Source: Phycisphaeraceae bacterium
GTDB lineage: Bacteria > Planctomycetota > Phycisphaerae > Phycisphaerales > Phycisphaeraceae
DNA length: 49,485 nucleotides
Direction: 5' to 3'
Assembly: GCA_002716625.1 (NCBI GenBank)
Contig: PBAS01000060.1
Coordinates: 1 to 49,485, forward strand
This document shows, one piece after another, positions 19,503-28,024 of this stretch (the first letter of the stretch is position 1; every line of letters starts with the position of its first letter). The position numbers and the translations under genes were made by a program. The notes beneath the pieces are model-generated. The model worked only from the letters and a program-made list of their open reading frames with translations, did not search any database and was not told the DNA's origin.

Positions 19503-20816
19503 TTGCGAACAATCGCGGTGATCAACCAAAAAGGCGGTTGCGGCAAAACCACCGTGTCTATCAATCTGGCCGCCGTTTTAGCTGGCCAGGGTCGCAAAAC
19601 ATTGCTCGTTGACATGGACCCACAAGCCCATTGCGCGTTGGGGCTTGCCGTTCCGGAAAATCAGCTGAACAGGTCCATGAGCGACATACTTCGCGCCGGC
19701 CTTGACGGGTCTTTGGCCTTTGCTGACATCGCATGGCAAATCACCAAGCAACTTGACTTAGCACCCAGCACCATGGAGCTGGCGGCTCTCGAACAGGAAC
19801 TCGCATCATCCAGCGACAAAGACCGCCGCCTACTACAAATACTCAGCACCATCGAAGACGAATACGAATTCTGCATCATTGATTGTCCGCCATCCATTGG
19901 CTTGCTCACCTTCAATGCACTGCGGACAGCAGACGAAGTGATCATTCCAGTAGAAACGGGTTACTTCGCCCTCCAAGGTTCAACCAAACAAGAAGCAACC
20001 ATTGAGATGCTGGCCCGCCGCGTTGGTCATACCGCTCGCTTTAAGGTACTGGCCACAATGTACGACGTGCGAACAAAACTTGCCCGTGAAATACTCGCAG
20101 AACTACGCCGACATTTCGGCGAAAAACTCCTGCCTGTCGTCGTCCACTTCAACAGCAAATTAAAGGAGGCAGCGAGCTTTGGACAGCCCATCACGGAATA
20201 CGACCCGGCCAGCCGTGGAATGCAGGATTTCGAAAAACTCGCCGCTTGGCTGATCGCCAACCCCCCCACGCCAGTTCCAACCAATGACGCCCCACCCCCA
20301 ACCGGCACCTCCACAACGAACCGCGCCGCCGAATTAGTCGAACGTGCACGCGCACTGAGCACCCGAACCGCCGAACTGACCAACAAACTGTCCGCCGACC
20401 CGGATGTTGGCCCCACAATTGAGCCACAAGCCCCCCCCCACGCAACCTTGGTTCCGACCGGGGACACGCCTGCCAACAATTCATTGTCACAAAAACTGAA
20501 TAAACTTTACGGCGTTCGCGAAACAAACCACGGGCTGCTGTTCATCCAGCCCGCCAATAACCGCACGCAAAAAGTCAGCATTGCCGGCGACTTCAATAGA
20601 TGGTCGCCAACTGCAACCCCAATGACCCGAGACCCACGAACTGGCGTCTTCCAAACCTGCCTGCCATTGCCACCGGGCCGATACCGTTACCGACTGGTGA
20701 TCGACGGACAATGGATTCAAGATCCATACAACGAAACCGTCGAAACCAATCCATTCGGAGAACTGAATAGTGTTGCCACCGTAGACCAGTTTTACCAACT
20801 ACCAGAAGACCTATAG
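19503..20816 (+). CDS. ParA-type ATPase fused to a C-terminal AMPK-like glycogen-binding (CBM48) domain
   Basis: A 437-residue fusion. Residues 1-250 are a ParA/Soj ATPase: IAVINQKGGCGKTT (deviant Walker A, K10 and K15), VDMDPQAHC (Walker A', about 36-44), FCIIDCPPSIGLLTFNAL (Walker B) and PVETGYFALQGS. Such ATPases dimerise on ATP and position plasmids, chromosomes or protein cargo. A Pro/Thr-rich linker (about 255-335) leads to a domain at about 340-435 that resembles the AMPK-beta carbohydrate-binding module. VSIAGDFNRWSP, YRYRLVIDGQWIQDP and FGELNSVATV retain the sugar-stacking W367 and W404, R397 in place of the lysine, and N422 in the same spacing. ParA proteins normally lack this module. 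Start is TTG at 19503 after AAGGACGAAAGG. It is followed by the P-loop-less relative at 20914. A role in locating a polyglucan or glycan-bearing structure is inference. Confidence 0.85.
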   Translation: MRTIAVINQKGGCGKTTVSINLAAVLAGQGRKTLLVDMDPQAHCALGLAVPENQLNRSMSDILRAGLDGSLAFADIAWQITKQLDLAPSTMELAALEQELASSSDKDRRLLQILSTIEDEYEFCIIDCPPSIGLLTFNALRTADEVIIPVETGYFALQGSTKQEATIEMLARRVGHTARFKVLATMYDVRTKLAREILAELRRHFGEKLLPVVVHFNSKLKEAASFGQPITEYDPASRGMQDFEKLAAWLIANPPTPVPTNDAPPPTGTSTTNRAAELVERARALSTRTAELTNKLSADPDVGPTIEPQAPPHATLVPTGDTPANNSLSQKLNKLYGVRETNHGLLFIQPANNRTQKVSIAGDFNRWSPTATPMTRDPRTGVFQTCLPLPPGRYRYRLVIDGQWIQDPYNETVETNPFGELNSVATVDQFYQLPEDL

Positions 20817-20913
20817 ACATCACGCTAAACAGCCGCCGCATCTTCGCGTACAGGTTCTTGGCACCAAACCCAACCAGGAAGCCCCAAAACAACTTAACCG
20901 GTTCTACTCACCC

Positions 20914-22497
20914 ATGGACGAGCATCGGACTGACAAAACCCTTGAGACACTGGCCGATTTATTCCTCACCAACCCAGGTGACACAAAGCCTTCGCACCAC
21001 CACGAAGCTCCCTCAACACCCGTCCACCCATCGGCCGCAGAACTGGATGGGCCACCTTCCATTCGCCTGCGACCAAAACCATCAACGACCTCACCATCAA
21101 ACCCGACCGGACAAGCTCCGTTTGTCCATCAAGACCACAACCCCGACAACACCAACCCATCAGGGCCAATCGCCGGCGTAATTCGACCCCACACGGGAAC
21201 CACAAGAGCACCATCTTCAACCAGCGGCAAACCACTTGTTGAAGCCGTATTCGCTGGCAACCTACCCGGATTTGGCGGCCCATGGATCATCCAGTATGCC
21301 CATTATCTAGCTCTCCAGTACGGACCTATAGCCATTGTCCAGATTGACGAGGACGCATTCGACGTGGAAGTAGTCAGTACTGCTGACGACAATCTACTAC
21401 CCACCCACACTGGATCAAACCCATCTACGGTAACCTTGCCAGTATGCTTAAAAAACCTTGCACAACTCAGCCCAACCCCCATACAAGGTTGGCTGGTTCG
21501 ATTCGCTGACCCAACCTCCAAGACCAGCCTGCAACATGTCGGAGAATTTTCGAAATGGACCATTGTCAGCGGTGCTGATGAACCAGCTGTTGTCAGTTCC
21601 TATCAGTTGCTTAAGCAACTGATCCACCAACCCTCTCAAACAGAACACCACGTGGGACTCATGGTGATGGGCAGTAACGCACAGGAAAGCCACATGGCCG
21701 CCGAAAAACTCAACACCACCGCGGCCAACTTCCTGAACTCGCCTGTTGAATTAATCGGACACCAAAAGAAGATGGTGCCTGTAAGTCACCGTGTCGCCGG
21801 AAGCTTCAATACCGGCAAAGAGCAGTGGCCCGCCCTTAGCTCCTTTCTGAAATCCTTGCCAGGCACTCCGCACCAAGCTGAATTTGAACATGAGGACGTT
21901 GCTACCGCCAGCAGTCCAGTCATCACAAAACCAACCACTTACGCTGAGGACCAAACTCGAGCCAAACATCACCTCGCAGCAACCCCGGGGGGCATACAAG
22001 CCAACGCACACACACGGTCTTCGCTCCCCCCCCATACGCAAACCGAGCCCCTCGAGACCGTCCTACCGGAATTGGCATCTTACCTGCCAGGAACAATACC
22101 TCTCGAAGCACGCTGCCCTCAATTCCCTGATGCACAGTTGGTGGTTGATGAGTCTGGACGGCTGCATGTGTTGGCCCGATGCAGCGGATATCCAGGCGAC
22201 ACCCCCGAATCTGAACCAGCTAGCCGTGATCCAGATGCCCGTGTACAGGAACTACTGAACCAGACCATGGTCGAACTCATGGCCGCCACAGCGTGGGTAT
22301 GCGAACATCTTGAACTCATTCAACTAACCCAGCGGCAATGTCGGATTGACCCAAGCACCAGTCCTCGAACCCACATGTTTACTCCCGACGCCAAGGCTGC
22401 AGCCAGATTTGGTCGACACGACGCCATCCAGTTCCACTTGCTTCGCCAGGTGCATGTTGGCTCCCACCAAACATGGTTCTGCACGGAACTCAACTGA
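20914..22497 (+). CDS. Unrecognised protein with a degenerate ParA/FlhG-like core
   Basis: No family is recognised with confidence over the 527 residues. Residues 1-105 are Pro/Thr/His-rich and probably disordered. Residues ~108-300 read like a ParA/FlhG ATPase that has lost its P-loop. VEAVFAGNLPGFGGPWIIQY stands where the GKGGxGKT loop would be, IAIVQIDEDAFDVEV where Walker A' would be, and the segment from ESHMAAEKL to VELIGHQKKMVP parallels the end of FlhG/MinD proteins. A Pro-rich spacer (about 305-385) joins a C-terminal domain (about 385-527) with alternating strands (AQLVVDESGRLHVLARC) and an alpha-helical tail. It lies 97 bp after the ParA fusion on the same strand and may be its partner. 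The gene is likely real: long, of normal codon use and in operon order. Confidence 0.7.
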   Translation: MDEHRTDKTLETLADLFLTNPGDTKPSHHHEAPSTPVHPSAAELDGPPSIRLRPKPSTTSPSNPTGQAPFVHQDHNPDNTNPSGPIAGVIRPHTGTTRAPSSTSGKPLVEAVFAGNLPGFGGPWIIQYAHYLALQYGPIAIVQIDEDAFDVEVVSTADDNLLPTHTGSNPSTVTLPVCLKNLAQLSPTPIQGWLVRFADPTSKTSLQHVGEFSKWTIVSGADEPAVVSSYQLLKQLIHQPSQTEHHVGLMVMGSNAQESHMAAEKLNTTAANFLNSPVELIGHQKKMVPVSHRVAGSFNTGKEQWPALSSFLKSLPGTPHQAEFEHEDVATASSPVITKPTTYAEDQTRAKHHLAATPGGIQANAHTRSSLPPHTQTEPLETVLPELASYLPGTIPLEARCPQFPDAQLVVDESGRLHVLARCSGYPGDTPESEPASRDPDARVQELLNQTMVELMAATAWVCEHLELIQLTQRQCRIDPSTSPRTHMFTPDAKAAARFGRHDAIQFHLLRQVHVGSHQTWFCTELN

Positions 22498-22610
22498 ACC
22501 AACTGGTCACATGTTTCCTATCCAATCACGGACTTTCGCCGGGCTGATGGGTAAAAGTTCGCTACAATCCAATCCACACCCCTAAATACGTAAACCAAGG
22601 AGCCCTTGAC

Positions 22611-23363
22611 ATGCCCCAACTTGACGGCAAGACCGCCCTGATCACCGGCGGTTCAATTGGAATTGGCGCGGCAACCGCCGCTGAACTAGCTGGCCAGGGA
22701 GCCCATGTCATCTTGACCTATCGCAACCATCGCGAAGAAGCAGAATCGATCGTCCAAAAGATCGCTGAGGCCGGCGGTAGCGCCCAGTGCACACAGACCG
22801 ATGTGACCATTCCACAACAGATCGAGGAGTTGGCCAACTTTGCCCAAAAGAGCCGAGGGCGCGTTGACATTCTGTTCAATAATGCTGGCGACTTGGTACG
22901 ACGAGCCACGATTGAAGAGCAATCGCTAGAACTCTACCACCAGGTGATGGACCTCAACATCATGTCAACCTGGCTTGTCACAAAGACGGTGCTTGCCCTG
23001 ATGAAACCTGGTGGCGTGGTGGTCAATATGGCTTCACTTGCGGCTCGAAATGGCGGCGGTCCCGGAGCATCCCTTTATGGAGCTAGCAAAGCCGCGGTTA
23101 TTTCTCTCACGCGGGCCTGGGCTGTAGAGTTCGCAGATAAAGGGATTCGGGTCTTTTCCGTTGCTCCTGGATTCATTGACACCGACTTTCATAAACGCCA
23201 CACCGCCCCGGATTTCGGCCAACAAGTCGCCGAAACCTGTCCGACACGCAAAGCCGGTGAACCATCGGACGTCGCGCGGGTAGTCGCATTTCTTGCGACA
23301 GAAACAAACGGGTTCATGACCGGCAACACGATCGATATCAATGGCGGCGTGCTGATGACGTGA
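22611..23363 (+). CDS. Short-chain dehydrogenase/reductase (FabG-like SDR)
   Basis: NAD(P)-dependent oxidoreductase of 250 residues. It has the Rossmann TGGSIGIGAATA (about 12-23), the NNAG segment (about 89-92), a catalytic Ser in VNMASLAARNGG, and YGASK (Tyr-x3-Lys at about 155-159), then VAPGFIDTDF and the C-terminal FMTGNTIDINGG. These are all classical SDR features. Substrate is not deducible; FabG-like ketoacyl reductases, sugar dehydrogenases and others share this pattern. A clear AAGGAG lies 9 bases before the ATG. The stop overlaps the start of rsmA by four bases (GTGA), so the two are translationally coupled. Confidence 0.9.
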   Translation: MPQLDGKTALITGGSIGIGAATAAELAGQGAHVILTYRNHREEAESIVQKIAEAGGSAQCTQTDVTIPQQIEELANFAQKSRGRVDILFNNAGDLVRRATIEEQSLELYHQVMDLNIMSTWLVTKTVLALMKPGGVVVNMASLAARNGGGPGASLYGASKAAVISLTRAWAVEFADKGIRVFSVAPGFIDTDFHKRHTAPDFGQQVAETCPTRKAGEPSDVARVVAFLATETNGFMTGNTIDINGGVLMT

Positions 23364-24214
23364 CCCGTCGGGTCGCGATGCCCCCTATGCCGCAAACGCT
23401 GAATCAAATTAAGAATCTCTTGGCTATGTGGGATCTCCAACCCAAACACCGTTTGGGGCAGAACTTTCTCCACGACCATCACCACTTGCGCCGTATCATT
23501 GATTCAGCGCATATCACAAAAGAGGATGTCATCCTGGAAGTCGGCACCGGCACCGGTGCCTTGTCGCAAGGCCTCCTTGAGGAGGGGGCCGAGCTCATTA
23601 CGATCGAAATCGACCGCGATCTAAAGCCGTTGCTGAACCAAGTCCTTTGCACTCGATATGGCAATCGTGTCCGACTCCTGTTTGGCGATGTGCTGACCAC
23701 GAAACACCAGATCTGCGATTCACTCACCACCCAGCTTCCACAGAACCCCAAAACATTCAAGCTCGTAGCCAACTTGCCTTACAGCATCGCATCACCACTA
23801 CTGGCAAACATGGCAACCACATTCCCGAATATGTCCCGAGCTGTGGTCACTGTGCAGCGCGAAGTAGCAAACCGCTTTACCGCCCAGGCAGGGCACAAGG
23901 ACTACGGGCCGCTGAGCATCCTTATGTCGGCAATGTACCAGGTCGAGCAAATCAGCCTGATCTCGCCTACCTGTTTTTGGCCAGTTCCAAAAGTGGAATC
24001 CGCCGCCGTCCTGCTACAACGCCGCAACATCCCATTAACTGATGAACCTACAGCACTTTCAGCCTGTGCACACCGGTTGTTCGCGATGCGCCGCAAGCAG
24101 TTGGGAACAATCATTGGGCGGGAGATCGCACAACTTGCCGGCCTTGACCCGACGATTCGGCCTGATCACCTGACTGTCAAACAACTCAACAAACTAGCCC
24201 CTCTTCTAAGTTGA
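23360..24214 (+). CDS. rsmA: 16S rRNA dimethyladenosine transferase RsmA (KsgA)
   Basis: Dimethylates two adjacent adenosines near the 3' end of 16S rRNA during small-subunit maturation, using S-adenosylmethionine. The protein has PKHRLGQNFLHD near the N-terminus, the SAM-binding EVGTGTGALSQGL (about 61-73), TIEIDRDL, and the catalytic NLPYSIASPLLANM (about 137-150), followed by VQREVANRF and the C-terminal helical domain. It is written from the GTG at 23360 that overlaps the SDR stop; ATG at 23378 or 23387 would also be possible and would remove only non-conserved residues. Length 284 is normal. Confidence 0.93.
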   Translation: MTRRVAMPPMPQTLNQIKNLLAMWDLQPKHRLGQNFLHDHHHLRRIIDSAHITKEDVILEVGTGTGALSQGLLEEGAELITIEIDRDLKPLLNQVLCTRYGNRVRLLFGDVLTTKHQICDSLTTQLPQNPKTFKLVANLPYSIASPLLANMATTFPNMSRAVVTVQREVANRFTAQAGHKDYGPLSILMSAMYQVEQISLISPTCFWPVPKVESAAVLLQRRNIPLTDEPTALSACAHRLFAMRRKQLGTIIGREIAQLAGLDPTIRPDHLTVKQLNKLAPLLS

Positions 24215-24282
24215 ATAATCGATCCGGCCGACCTAACATCATAACCTGACCAGCCGCGTGATTGATTCACACAGAGGCCATT

Positions 24283-25068
24283 ATGAGCGTTTTGGTATCG
24301 ATACCAATTTATAACGAACAGAAGTATGTGCGTACTGTCCTAGACGAGATCCGACGCTTCGCAAATAACATTCTCGTCATTGACGACGGATCAACTGATG
24401 ACACCCCACTGCTGCTGGCCCGACAACCCGTAGAGGTAATTCGCCATGCGGTCAATCGCGGCTACGGTCGTTCAATCCAAGATGCCTTTCGATGGGCACA
24501 AAGCTACGGTTATGATTGGTTGATCACCATCGATTGCGATGAGCAACATGAACCTGCAAGCCTGCCTGACTTTTATGACCGAATAAAATTGGAGAATGCT
24601 GATGTAATCAGCGGCAGCCGCTATCTTGATGCACAGCCCCAGAGCACGCCCCCACCGCCTGATCGACAACATATCAATGCGATCATGACACAGACCATCA
24701 ACGCCCACACGAACCTGCAGATCACCGATGCTTTTTGTGGATTCAAGGCCTACCGGATCAATGCCCTAAAAGAGATGACACTGACCGAGCCAGGGTATGC
24801 TTTCCCAATGCAGTTCTGGGTTCAGGCAGTGGCACACAGGCTACAAGTTGTGGAGATCCCCATTCGCCTGATCTACAAGGATCCCAACCGTCGCTTCGGT
24901 GAACTTTTAGACGATCCCGCGCATCGCCTGACTCATTACCAAGACGCCCTTGACCGTGAACTCGCGAAGTTTCCAGAAATTTTTGCCCGGCGGCATTGTC
25001 CACAATGGGAACCAAAGCAAGACAAATTATCCCAGGATATTTCGGCGGCCACCACCGCAATCACTTAA
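24283..25068 (+). CDS. Family 2 glycosyltransferase (polyprenyl-phosphate type)
   Basis: A 261-residue GT-A transferase. It begins SVLVSIPIYNEQKYV and has the nucleotide-binding VIDDGSTDDTP (about 34-44), NRGYGRSIQDAF, the metal-binding TIDCDEQHEP (about 86-95), SGSRYL, DAFCGFKAYR and the PMQFW region. It resembles dolichyl/polyprenyl-phosphate mannose synthases without membrane tail helices. ATG at 24283 is preferred over an ATT-led extension from 24262, because GAGG lies close upstream. It is followed after 3 bases by the BshC-like gene, so the two are cotranscribed. Donor and acceptor are unknown. Confidence 0.85.
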   Translation: MSVLVSIPIYNEQKYVRTVLDEIRRFANNILVIDDGSTDDTPLLLARQPVEVIRHAVNRGYGRSIQDAFRWAQSYGYDWLITIDCDEQHEPASLPDFYDRIKLENADVISGSRYLDAQPQSTPPPPDRQHINAIMTQTINAHTNLQITDAFCGFKAYRINALKEMTLTEPGYAFPMQFWVQAVAHRLQVVEIPIRLIYKDPNRRFGELLDDPAHRLTHYQDALDRELAKFPEIFARRHCPQWEPKQDKLSQDISAATTAIT

Positions 25069-25071
25069 CGT

Positions 25072-26436
25072 ATGCGGATCACCTGCGATCCACCATTTCA
25101 ATGTTGGCAGTTGGCTCCCGGGCCAAGTCGCAACCGAACTGCCCTAACCCGGTTGCTTCAGAACCCATGGCATGATGATCATGCCCATAACAAAAAACCG
25201 CTGATCGCCACCGGACACCAACCGTGGCTGTGGCACCCTGGCATCTTGGCCAAATACATAGCAGCAGCAAATGCTGCATTACGCTTGGATGCCACGCCAC
25301 TGAATCTGGTCGTTGATCATGATATTTATGATACCCAAAAACTTGCTGTCCCAATCAAATGCGGACACCGCATGGATATTCTCACGATCCAAATGTCTGC
25401 CTACCAAGCAGAGGTGCCATCGGGATGCCAACCGGCTGCCAATGTTAGTGCTGTCATCGACAAGCTAGTGCATATCCGTAACCACCATAGCGAGACCTTG
25501 CAGGTTGACCTGGCCCCATTGATTGAAGCCTACGGTAAACTCGCACCATGCAATACGATGGCCCAACAAATGGCCGCGCTGATTGACCAGTTGATTACCC
25601 CTTATACACCCACCGGCCCCAGTCTTTTTTCAAGCCATTTCCATGAATTGCCGCAATTCCGTGACCTGGTCCATCAAATGGCGCATGATGCCCCGCATTG
25701 TGCCAAGTATTACAACGCGGCTGTACTCCAGTATCCCAATGCCGGAATTGCAATGTTGGATATTCAAAAACACCGCATCGAACTGCCGTTATGGTTACTG
25801 CGTTGGCAACAGCCACGCCAGCGTGTTTATGTTGATATCGCCAACCCCTATCAACCCAGGCTTGTGACGGACCAACAGGCTGTAACACCAGATGACCTGA
25901 TCGCACCGCGATCGGTACTGATGTCCGCGGCCATGCGTTCGATCTGCTGCGATCTTTTTGTCCATGGCCACGGCGGCGGTGTATATGACCAAGTGACGCA
26001 ACAATGGTGGCAGCAATGGCACGGGACACCGCTGGCACCAATGGTGGTGGCAAGCGCTGATATCACGTTGGATTTTGATGTCCCGGTAAACGATTTTAAA
26101 CAATTGCAAAAAGCCATCTGGTGGAAACATCACTTACCTCACAATCTTGACCGAGCCTTGAATCTGAAGTCCAGACAGGCAACTCAAAAACACGACCTGA
26201 TCTCGCACATGAATGATGATCGGGACAAAACACGCCGGGCCATGGCGTATGAAAACATCCAATCAATCAACCGAGAACTTGCTCATGCAAACCCTGATCC
26301 AATACGTGACGCAGATACTGCAGTAAAACTCGCCACACAGGGTCTTTGCAACCAGCAGATCGCCCAAAGAAGAGACTGGTGTTTCGCCTTCTATCCTCCA
26401 CGAGATCTTAAAACACTAGCAGATACATTTACATAA
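25072..26436 (+). CDS. BshC-like conserved hypothetical protein
   Basis: No characterised function is recognised for the 454 residues, but the pattern echoes bacillithiol synthase BshC. The segment IATGHQPWLWHPGILAKYIA (about 45-65) matches the BshC TGQQ/G-L-Y-K region, LVVDHDIYDTQKLAVP (about 81-96) its (E)DHD region, and RSVLMSAAMRSICCDLFVHG (about 281-300) plus GGGVYD its late G-rich region. The first ~40 residues are atypical, so the true start may lie downstream. A Lys/Arg/Glu-rich helical part follows (about 365-400). BshC joins cysteine to a sugar-linked malate; whether this protein does so is unproven, and no bshA or bshB is seen nearby. It is 3 bp after a glycosyltransferase and 10 bp before the transglutaminase-like gene. 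Confidence 0.6.
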   Translation: MRITCDPPFQCWQLAPGPSRNRTALTRLLQNPWHDDHAHNKKPLIATGHQPWLWHPGILAKYIAAANAALRLDATPLNLVVDHDIYDTQKLAVPIKCGHRMDILTIQMSAYQAEVPSGCQPAANVSAVIDKLVHIRNHHSETLQVDLAPLIEAYGKLAPCNTMAQQMAALIDQLITPYTPTGPSLFSSHFHELPQFRDLVHQMAHDAPHCAKYYNAAVLQYPNAGIAMLDIQKHRIELPLWLLRWQQPRQRVYVDIANPYQPRLVTDQQAVTPDDLIAPRSVLMSAAMRSICCDLFVHGHGGGVYDQVTQQWWQQWHGTPLAPMVVASADITLDFDVPVNDFKQLQKAIWWKHHLPHNLDRALNLKSRQATQKHDLISHMNDDRDKTRRAMAYENIQSINRELAHANPDPIRDADTAVKLATQGLCNQQIAQRRDWCFAFYPPRDLKTLADTFT

Positions 26437-26446
26437 AATTCCACCA

Positions 26447-28021
26447 ATGCATCTTTTCCCAAAGATCGTAGCTACCGAACCCATTATCCGCATCTGCATT
26501 GCATACATCATGGTCGGTGTATTGTGCTCAGCCCATGACACTGCAACTGGCAGCAGCGCCTCCACCACCAATTACGAGCAGTGGTTTACAGCAATCATCC
26601 AGAATAAACCCTGCGGCTGGCTCCACATCACGGAGATTCGCACCGGGGATCGGATCGAAACAATTGAAAACACGCAAATATCACTCCGTCGCGGTTCACT
26701 GTTAATGACGATTACCATGGCTGAAAGATTCAATGAAACCATAGACGGCACACCCATCGAAGCGCATGGCAGCCAGACGCTCAGTGGAGTGAAAACATTT
26801 AGCAAAATGCAATTCACGAAAGACTCCATCACTTACACCACAGGACATGACCGGCAATCGCGATCTATCACAATAGACCAGCAAGGCAATGATTGGCTGC
26901 CACCAGCAGCCGCCAACCGTTTCCTTCGCGACCACCTTTCCGCTGGCTCTAAACTGATCGAATACCAGCGGATATCACCCATTCAGGGTCCCCAACCAAC
27001 TACCATCACGCATCAAATTCATGGCGGACAGCAAATTGAAGTCATGGGTCGATTCGTACCCGCAGTTGAGATAAAGACCACCAGTTCCTCAATGCCCGGA
27101 ATAACCACCAGAAATTTCGTAGATACAAATGGACGACTTTTAAAGACGTCAATGAACATTGGCTTGTGGGAAATCGACATGGTTGCTTCTGATCAACAAC
27201 TTGCACAGAAACAGATTAATCCACCGGAGTTCATGACCGGCACCTTCATTAAAGTCGATCACCCGATCAGTCGACCACGTGAAATCCGTTCTGCACTTTA
27301 TGAGATCCAAGTAAAAGGATCACCAACAGCAGCCCCCCAAGAAGAACGCCAAATTATTCTTCCACTGTCGGGTTACCAAAGGATTGTTTCAACCGCTGAA
27401 GATCGCATACAGGTCAAAGTCGATACCAATCACCTGAAGAAATACTCGCCAGTTCCCCCCGACCACACATATCGTGATCCATCCAACATGATTGATTGGG
27501 ACGATCCGATCATCTCCAGTTTACTTGCCCAGGCGCTTGATCGAGAAGACATGACCGCAGCCAACAACCGAAACACAGCCCAAAAACTGTGCAGATTTGT
27601 TCATGGATACATCGACAAGCGAGACCTGTCCGTCGGCTTTGCCTCCGCAGGTGAAGTGGCACGAACAAGGCGGGGTGATTGCACCGAGTTCGCTGTACTT
27701 CTAGCTTCACTATTACGGGCAATTGATATTCCCAGTCGTATTGCAAGCGGCCTTGTTTATGCCGATCAGTTTATGGGGCACCGCCAAATATTCGGCTATC
27801 ACATGTGGACCCAGGCGTGGATTGGCGGCAAGGATGGCTGCTGGATTGATTTTGATGCGGCCCTTAATCCCAATCAGTTTGATGCCACCCACATTGGGAT
27901 TACCACAAGTTCGCTGGCCGACGGCCAATACACCAATGACCTAGTAAGGATGGTCCCTATACTGGGCCGTATAGATGTCAAGATTCTGAAGCTACAGGGT
28001 AATTCAGTCGACGCCAACTAA
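26447..28021 (+). CDS. Secreted transglutaminase-like cysteine protease domain protein
   Basis: A 524-residue protein with an N-terminal hydrophobic segment (RICIAYIMVGVLCSA, about 18-32), probably a signal peptide. The long middle region (about 45-340) is beta-rich and unrecognised. The C-terminal transglutaminase core shows the full catalytic triad: Cys412 in RRGDCTEFAVLLASLLRA, His452 in GYHMWTQAWIG and Asp468 in CWIDFDAAL, with family spacing of 40 and 16 residues. Bacterial proteins of this type are peptidases or amidases acting on peptides or cell-envelope material; the substrate here is unknown. It sits between the BshC-like gene (10 bp) and nnrD (3 bp) in a tight plus-strand operon. 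Confidence 0.88.
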   Translation: MHLFPKIVATEPIIRICIAYIMVGVLCSAHDTATGSSASTTNYEQWFTAIIQNKPCGWLHITEIRTGDRIETIENTQISLRRGSLLMTITMAERFNETIDGTPIEAHGSQTLSGVKTFSKMQFTKDSITYTTGHDRQSRSITIDQQGNDWLPPAAANRFLRDHLSAGSKLIEYQRISPIQGPQPTTITHQIHGGQQIEVMGRFVPAVEIKTTSSSMPGITTRNFVDTNGRLLKTSMNIGLWEIDMVASDQQLAQKQINPPEFMTGTFIKVDHPISRPREIRSALYEIQVKGSPTAAPQEERQIILPLSGYQRIVSTAEDRIQVKVDTNHLKKYSPVPPDHTYRDPSNMIDWDDPIISSLLAQALDREDMTAANNRNTAQKLCRFVHGYIDKRDLSVGFASAGEVARTRRGDCTEFAVLLASLLRAIDIPSRIASGLVYADQFMGHRQIFGYHMWTQAWIGGKDGCWIDFDAALNPNQFDATHIGITTSSLADGQYTNDLVRMVPILGRIDVKILKLQGNSVDAN

Positions 28022-28024
28022 TAG

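Noticed and set aside
22520-22570. TACAAT as a -10 element for the SDR gene
   Set aside because: No -35 hexamer is seen at suitable spacing, so the match alone is too weak.
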